Assembly: GCF_000383095.1 (NCBI RefSeq)
Contig: NZ_AORL01000019.1
Location: forward strand, 219,843 to 283,842
DNA length: 64,000 nucleotides
Reading direction: 5' to 3'
Source: Sphingomonas sp. PR090111-T3T-6A
GTDB taxonomy: Bacteria > Pseudomonadota > Alphaproteobacteria > Sphingomonadales > Sphingomonadaceae
Shown: piece after piece, positions 59,870 through 64,000 of the stretch
Layout of the letters: every line of letters starts with the position of its first letter
Position numbering within the stretch: position 1 is the stretch's first letter
Notes under the pieces: generated by a model
The model's input: only the letters and a program-made list of their open reading frames with translations
What the model was told of the DNA's origin: nothing
The model's database searches: none
Translations under genes and position numbers: made by a program

Positions 59870-60247
59870 ATGATGGCGAAGCGGGACAGATCGAAAGACG
59901 ACAACGACTCCGGAAAACCGACCGCGAGCATGATCAAGCCGGCCGTGGGGATCGCGGCGGGAGCGGTCGTCGGTTCAGCCGCGATCGCGGCGGCGCTCAT
60001 TTTCTCCGGGCGTCTCAGGAATCCCTTTGTCGACGCACCCTCCCAGAGCGGCCGTCGCGGCTTCTTCAACCGGTCACGCAAGGCGCCGGCCGCGTTCGCG
60101 AGCGATGCCGGCGCGGAGGGCGCTCTCGCCCCGATCCGGGATGCGGGGCCGGAGAATATCCGGGACCCGGAGCCCGGTCGCGAATGGAGCCGTGAGGACC
60201 AGGCATCGGACGAATCCTTCCCGGCCAGCGATCCGCCCGCGCGCTGA
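59870..60247 (+). CDS. Small membrane-anchored protein with SDESFPASDPPA tail
   Basis: 125 residues. A basic N-terminus (MMAKRDRSKDDNDSGKPTA) precedes one hydrophobic helix (AVGIAAGAVVGSAAIAAALIF), then a charged linker and the conserved C-terminal motif DQASDESFPASDPPAR. This short motif is frequent at the ends of small uncharacterised alphaproteobacterial proteins. GGGAAGAAT precedes the first of two ATGs. No enzymatic domain. Probably inner-membrane, with the tail in the periplasm or cytoplasm undetermined. Confidence 0.75.
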   Translation: MMAKRDRSKDDNDSGKPTASMIKPAVGIAAGAVVGSAAIAAALIFSGRLRNPFVDAPSQSGRRGFFNRSRKAPAAFASDAGAEGALAPIRDAGPENIRDPEPGREWSREDQASDESFPASDPPAR

Positions 60248-60288
60248 TCAATCCTGTCCGGCAGGGCCGAGCGGTTCCGGCGGGCTTT

Positions 60289-61215
60289 CTATGATGAGGG
60301 CCCGCAACGGCCCGACGGCAAATCGGAACCCCGACGGCGGCCGGTAGCGCTGGCCGGTGTGCGCTTCGAAACCTTCCGCAAGCTCGCGATCATCAACTCG
60401 CCGGAAAATTGGCCCCCGAGGTCGCGGGAGAAGACGAAACTGCGTCCATTATCGACGATCAACGGCCCGATTTCCGAGCCGTTGGCGTTTACGTCCGGCC
60501 CGAAGCGGTATGCGCGTCGCCAGCTACCGCCTTTACGTTCCACCATGAAAAGACCCTCTGAGGTCGAGAGTATCCCCCATCTGCCATCGGGCGCCGGCTC
60601 GAACTCATATTCCGCACCGGCTGAATTCAGGCCGGCGCCGGCATTCTCGACCTTCCAACGGCCGTTGGCGGTTGGCCGCGCTCGCCAGATGTCGTCCTTC
60701 CCGAACCCTCCCGGGCGGCGCGAGCCGAAATAGAGCCACCCGTCCGACGCCGGTCGGGGAAACCACTCCGCTTCCGTGGAATTCACCGGCGCGGGCAACC
60801 GCTCGATCGCGGTCCACGCTCCTTCAGCCGTTCGCCGCGCTCGCCAGATGTCGAGGTCTCGGCTCAGGTGTGCACCGGTGGCTCGCGTCGAGATGAAATA
60901 CAGACTTCCGCCATCGGACGAGAACCATGGGTCTGCCTCGATTCCCTCGGCGGAGATCGGCGCGGGTTGCGGAACGCCGAGTTGACCGCCGCCGCACCGC
61001 GAAACCCACAGACGCCAGCCCGCGAAATTCCGATCGCTCCTGACGAACCATATGTCGCCCGTCCGCGGGTCGCGCGCGGGATGCGACTCCCAGGCTGAAC
61101 TGGACAGGGCCGGTTGCGCCCACCGCGAAACCGGATGGACCTCTTCGGTGCTCGCCGTGCCGACGAGTGCACCAAGAAGGATCGTTGCTGCCATCAGCGA
61201 GGACGGCGCTGCCAT
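60289..61215 (-). CDS. Secreted PD40/TolB-like beta-propeller protein
   Basis: 308 residues. A short signal peptide (MAAPSSLMAATILLGALVGTAST) leads into WD40-like PD40 blades: SAWESHPARDPRTGDIWFVRSD, ADPWFSSDGGSLYFISTR, DLDIWRARR, AEWFPRPASDGWLYFGSRRPGGFGKDDIWRA, AEYEFEPAPDGRWGILSTSEGLFMV. The repeated xxDIWRAR elements are characteristic. The last 30 residues (KRTPASATGRRRGSDLPSG) do not look like the family and may result from a late frameshift. Likely periplasmic; binding partner unknown. Confidence 0.8.
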   Translation of the reverse strand: MAAPSSLMAATILLGALVGTASTEEVHPVSRWAQPALSSSAWESHPARDPRTGDIWFVRSDRNFAGWRLWVSRCGGGQLGVPQPAPISAEGIEADPWFSSDGGSLYFISTRATGAHLSRDLDIWRARRTAEGAWTAIERLPAPVNSTEAEWFPRPASDGWLYFGSRRPGGFGKDDIWRARPTANGRWKVENAGAGLNSAGAEYEFEPAPDGRWGILSTSEGLFMVERKGGSWRRAYRFGPDVNANGSEIGPLIVDNGRSFVFSRDLGGQFSGELMIASLRKVSKRTPASATGRRRGSDLPSGRCGPSS

Positions 61216-61317
61216 AGCTTGCCCCCATCCAAAACCATTTGTCCGGGACGGACCAGAGAAGGTCTTACCGAACTGGCGCTTCTATCAGAAGCGATACCCC
61301 CCAACTCCACTCCAACC

Positions 61318-61378
61318 GCGCGACAGGTCTCCTGCCGGGATCATCGCGTGCTCGCGCTCGACGGGGCCATGATATGTC
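61318..61378 (-). pseudogene. Remnant of a second copy of the phosphoesterase 3' end
   Basis: The reverse strand encodes GPVEREHAMIPAGDLSRG, which matches the neighbour's C-terminus (PGLIERERAMIAAGG...GDLTGALRFG). The underlying DNA is about 80 percent identical over 40 bp to 61440-61485. It lies directly after the intact gene's stop, so it is probably what remains of a tandem paralogue. Confidence 0.6.
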
Positions 61379-61397
61379 TTGGAAGTTGGGCCGGAGG

Positions 61398-63059
61398 TCA
61401 GCCGAAACGGAGCGCGCCGGTCAGATCACCGGGTGGCGGGCCTCCCGCCGCGATCATCGCGCGCTCGCGCTCGATCAGGCCGGGGAGCTTCTGCAAGCCC
61501 CAGCGCCGGGTGATGAAGCGCGCGATCGAGCCTGTGTCGTAGATGGTGTGATCGACCTCGCCATGGCGGGCATGGGGCGAGATGATGAGCGCGGGGATGC
61601 GCGTGCCGGGCCCCCAGCGATCCCCCTTGGGCGGCGCGACATGATCCCACCAGCCGCCATTCTCGTCGAAGGTGACGACGACGAGCATCTTCTCCCACTG
61701 CGGGCTCTTGCGCAGTGCGTCGATCACTCGGGCGATGTGGCGATCGCCGGCGTCCACGTCGGAATAGCCGGCGTGCATGTTCAGATTGCCCTGCGGCTTG
61801 TAGTAGCTGACCGACGGCAGCGTCCCCGCCGCAACGTCCGCAAGGAAGCGATTGGTGCGCGGCGTTTCGCCCATGCCGCCGTCGCGCAGCCGCTTGGCCC
61901 GCTCGGCGGTGCCGGGGGCGAACTGCTCGAAATAATTGAACGGCTGGTGATGCGGCTGGAAATTGGGGCGCGACGGAAACTCGCCATCCTCGCCATGGCC
62001 CGCCATCGCCGCACCCCAGCCGCCCGCATACCAGGCCCACTCGACGCCCTTCGCGTTCAGCATGTCGCCGATGGTCTTGTGCTTCTGGGGCACCAGCGTG
62101 TGCGCGCTCTGCCAGTTGGCGTAGCCCGGCCGATCGGGGTCGAGTTCGAAGGTGGGCGCATAAGGCGGCAGCATCGTGTTCACCGCCCAGAAATCCGGCG
62201 AGATCGTGTTGGGCACGAAGCGGACCGGGCCATCCATGGCGCTCGGCGCCGAGTGAACGGTCTGCTTCGGCCGGATGCCTTTGGGGTCGCTGCCTTCCAG
62301 TTCGACGATGCGCCCCCTGGCCGGGCTCTTGTCGGCATCCGGATAGAAGGGTGGCCGCGCCGCGATCAGATATTGATGGTTGAGATAGGAGCAGCCGAAG
62401 GCCCCCATGAAGAAGTTGTCGCAGAGCGCGAACTCGCGCGCGATCTGCCACAGGCGGAGATTGGCGGACGCATCTCCATAATGGCCCATGACGAGCGCGC
62501 CACTGTCTCCCCAGGCGACGAATCCGTCATTCCTCCCGCCGTTGATCTGGAGTTGGTTGTTATAGAAGGCGTGAATGAGGTCGCGGGTGACGAGCCCGTG
62601 CGGCAGAGGGTCACCTTCCGGCGTCGCGAGCGCGAAGGGGCCGTTGGGGATCGGCCCCAGTGCGTCCGGGCCAATCTGATATTCGCGGTGCTCGACCACC
62701 TGCTTGTCGGGGACGAGGCCCTCCCAGATCTTGGGCAGATGCTCGAGCACGCGGCCGTCGCGATCCCGCTGTAGCGTGCGCTCTCGCGGCATCGCCGAGA
62801 GCGGTTGCTCAAGGCCGGGAAAGTCCGCGAACAGGTTGTTGAAGCTGCGGTTCTCCGCGTAGATCACGATGACCGTATCGATATGCGCGCGCAAGTCCGC
62901 ATCGCTGGCGGCGCGAAGATGCGATGATCTCCCGTGCGCCGGCCCGGCCTCCGCCGGCGATCCCATCGTGGCCGCGCCAACGGCCGCGGCCATGCTGCCG
63001 AGCAGCAACCGCCGATCGGGATTTTCGGGTCGATCATCGGAATCGCGCGTCTTCGTCAT
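61398..63059 (-). CDS. Tat-exported acid phosphatase/phospholipase C-type phosphoesterase
   Basis: 553 residues. The Tat leader is NPDRRLLLGSMAAAVGAATMG. The phosphoesterase fold begins IDTVIVIYAENRSFNNLFADFPG, with the nucleophile-region ENRSFNN typical of the AcpA/PLC family, followed by NPFAL-like ...NGRNDGFVAWGDSGALVMGHYGD, DNFFMGAFGCSYLNHQYLIAA, VVVTFDENGGWWDHVAPP (metal-binding Asp, Glu, Asp-His) and GTRIPALIISPHARHGEVDHTIYDTGSIARFI. Start at 63059 with AGCAGGTC before it. It should act in the periplasm on phosphomonoesters or phospholipid headgroups, possibly in phosphate supply. Single gene. Confidence 0.9.
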   Translation of the reverse strand: MTKTRDSDDRPENPDRRLLLGSMAAAVGAATMGSPAEAGPAHGRSSHLRAASDADLRAHIDTVIVIYAENRSFNNLFADFPGLEQPLSAMPRERTLQRDRDGRVLEHLPKIWEGLVPDKQVVEHREYQIGPDALGPIPNGPFALATPEGDPLPHGLVTRDLIHAFYNNQLQINGGRNDGFVAWGDSGALVMGHYGDASANLRLWQIAREFALCDNFFMGAFGCSYLNHQYLIAARPPFYPDADKSPARGRIVELEGSDPKGIRPKQTVHSAPSAMDGPVRFVPNTISPDFWAVNTMLPPYAPTFELDPDRPGYANWQSAHTLVPQKHKTIGDMLNAKGVEWAWYAGGWGAAMAGHGEDGEFPSRPNFQPHHQPFNYFEQFAPGTAERAKRLRDGGMGETPRTNRFLADVAAGTLPSVSYYKPQGNLNMHAGYSDVDAGDRHIARVIDALRKSPQWEKMLVVVTFDENGGWWDHVAPPKGDRWGPGTRIPALIISPHARHGEVDHTIYDTGSIARFITRRWGLQKLPGLIERERAMIAAGGPPPGDLTGALRFG

Positions 63060-63751
63060 GACCTGCTGGTAGCGGTTGCCGACGGTCCATGACAATTATG
63101 TTACAGGTTTGGCTTCTGTTGCACAAAGCGAGCGGACAAGCGGCAGCGCTTACCAGCGCGAGTGTCGCCCCCTGTAGGGCGGAGGCCTTGGCTCGTGTTG
63201 GCGATCGAAGCTCGCTGTTAGCTGATTTTTGGCGCACTCTTGGTACGCACGATCACATAATGATCGCGGTCAGTAAGACCGAACCAGCAAACTCCCCAGC
63301 TTCCGGCGATTCCACGAAATTTGATCACCGGTTCATTTCGCTGAAGACTGAACCAAATCAGGCGCGGTGGTCTGTAAGACTGACCCATCGGCATTCGGCC
63401 ATCGGACGAGTGCTGCGGGGCAGATAGGGAAGAGTGGACGACGTGAATGTAGAGCGCGCCGTAGGGCGACAGCAATGCACCTGAGCCTTTCATTCTCGGG
63501 GCCACAGCCCACGTACCCAATTGCGGCCTGCACACTCTTACGCCGCCCCACCCATCGATTGCTGCGCACGAACGTCCGGGATGGGGACTTAGCGGTCGTT
63601 CCCACGCGACATGCCGAATGACCGGTTTCGTCAGGAGCGAGCGTTCAGCGATTACCTAGCTTGCATTGCAGAACGACAGAAACAGGGCCCTCAGGCTAGC
63701 GGGCCGACGTTGGTCATCAATTACGACCTGATCCGGTAGGCATCCAAAATG
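63060..63751. other. Poorly coding region with possible mobile-element debris
   Basis: About 690 bp, visibly less GC-rich than the rest. Open frames are short, overlap and show no domains. GGCTTCTGTTGCACAAAG at 63110-63127 resembles the terminal inverted repeats of some IS families, but no partner end or transposase was found. A short inverted repeat CGATCA/TGATCG lies at 63250-63266. No gene can be supported. Confidence 0.5.
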
Positions 63752-64000
63752 CTACTCGCCGGCGATCGGTCCTTCGTCCCAGCGCGGCCGAACGTCCACG
63801 AATAACTCGCGGACGGTCTGCGCCGTCGCCGAGAAACCGTCTGGCGAGGGCAACACAGACCGGCCAAATTCTCTCAGCCGGCCGTCGAACACGACTAGGT
63901 AACCAATGTTCACACCCAGCTGACCCATGTAGTGGCGCAACTGCAACTCGCCTTTGGAGGCGTAGTCGCTCGAGTAACTCCCACCACACATCTTTAATTC
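63752..64000 (-). CDS. C-terminal part of a PD-(D/E)XK nuclease-like protein (5' end outside)
   Basis: The reverse-strand frame is open to the window edge and ends at 63752. It encodes ELKMCGGSYSSDYASKGELQ, LRHYMGQLGVNIGYLVVFDG and RLREFGRS. The ELK followed by a Gln/His-containing helix and GYLVVFD is the pattern seen at the end of PD-(D/E)XK-like domains in uncharacterised ATPase or nuclease proteins (E-x-K motif, then Q..HYM, then LVVFD). Only 82 residues are visible, so the full architecture is unknown. It lies beyond a region of altered base composition, consistent with an accessory region. Confidence 0.5.
   Translation of the reverse strand, partial: ELKMCGGSYSSDYASKGELQLRHYMGQLGVNIGYLVVFDGRLREFGRSVLPSPDGFSATAQTVRELFVDVRPRWDEGPIAGE

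Noticed and set aside
63250..63266. CGATCA/TGATCG hairpin as a terminator or attachment site
   Set aside because: Only 6 bp, no T-run and no matching second copy; probably chance.
1..64000. tRNA, rRNA or CRISPR arrays
   Set aside because: No cloverleaf-like segments, rRNA-like stretches or regularly spaced repeats were found by reading. A covariance-model scan would be needed to exclude small RNAs.

Overview
This is high-GC DNA with tight operons: ATGA or TGATG overlaps, clear GGAGG-type ribosome binding sites, and few gaps. TonB-dependent receptors paired with Tat-exported sugar enzymes, EcfG-type stress promoters (GGAAC-N16-CGTT), many LysR/AraC/PadR/GntR regulators and a SigF/NrsF-bufferin locus all point to an alphaproteobacterium, most likely a sphingomonad (Sphingomonas or a close relative). 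No rRNA, tRNA, CRISPR array or intact insertion sequence was seen.

Layout. 0-5.6 kb: a pentose-polysaccharide locus (TonB receptor, GH39, GH43) behind a perfect LacI-type palindrome. 5.7-17.8 kb: oxidoreductase and hydrolase genes, comprising LysR/SDR pairs, an L,D-transpeptidase, an operon running isochorismatase-like hydrolase, XapX, YtcJ-like amidohydrolase, exported VOC protein, DoxX, outer-membrane porin and DUF1275, then LysR and an alpha/beta hydrolase. 17.8-22.1 kb: a decayed HbpS/GlcG plus cytochrome c remnant, two small stress-like proteins, an LCAT-like hydrolase, and a DUF2231/sorbosone dehydrogenase-like pair behind an EcfG promoter. 22.2-28 kb: a divergent sugar locus with a cupin and two Tat-exported Gfo/Idh oxidoreductases on one side and a PKD protein and GH28 on the other, separated by operator-like repeats. 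28-30.9 kb: a small unknown protein, a DHA2 exporter and LysR. 31-41.8 kb: a TonB receptor, a Tat-exported putative glycosidase, glycerate kinase, hydroxypyruvate isomerase and tartronate semialdehyde reductase, divergent from a GntR regulator and a LctP-type permease. 42-46.9 kb: a KaiC-like ATPase translationally coupled to a hybrid histidine kinase, then a ClC channel.

46.9-51.2 kb is the most coherent system: an ECF sigma factor, its NrsF-type membrane anti-sigma factor, two different bufferin (copper-binding RiPP) precursors, one DUF692/MNIO enzyme with its DUF2063 partner, and a DoxX protein. Three promoters with identical architecture (GTAACC-N16-CGTA) precede the sigma gene and both precursor genes. 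The locus therefore reads as one autoregulated metal-stress regulon in which two precursor families appear to share one modification enzyme.

51.2-64 kb: a CGNR protein, hydrolase, MDR dehydrogenase, AraC, AhpD-like and DUF417 genes; a LysR remnant; a PadR regulon with two copies of a 26-bp site; an Old Yellow Enzyme homologue; a PD40-type protein; a Tat-exported phosphoesterase with a remnant of a second copy of its 3' end beside it; and finally a poorly coding region leading to a partial PD-(D/E)XK-like protein at the edge.
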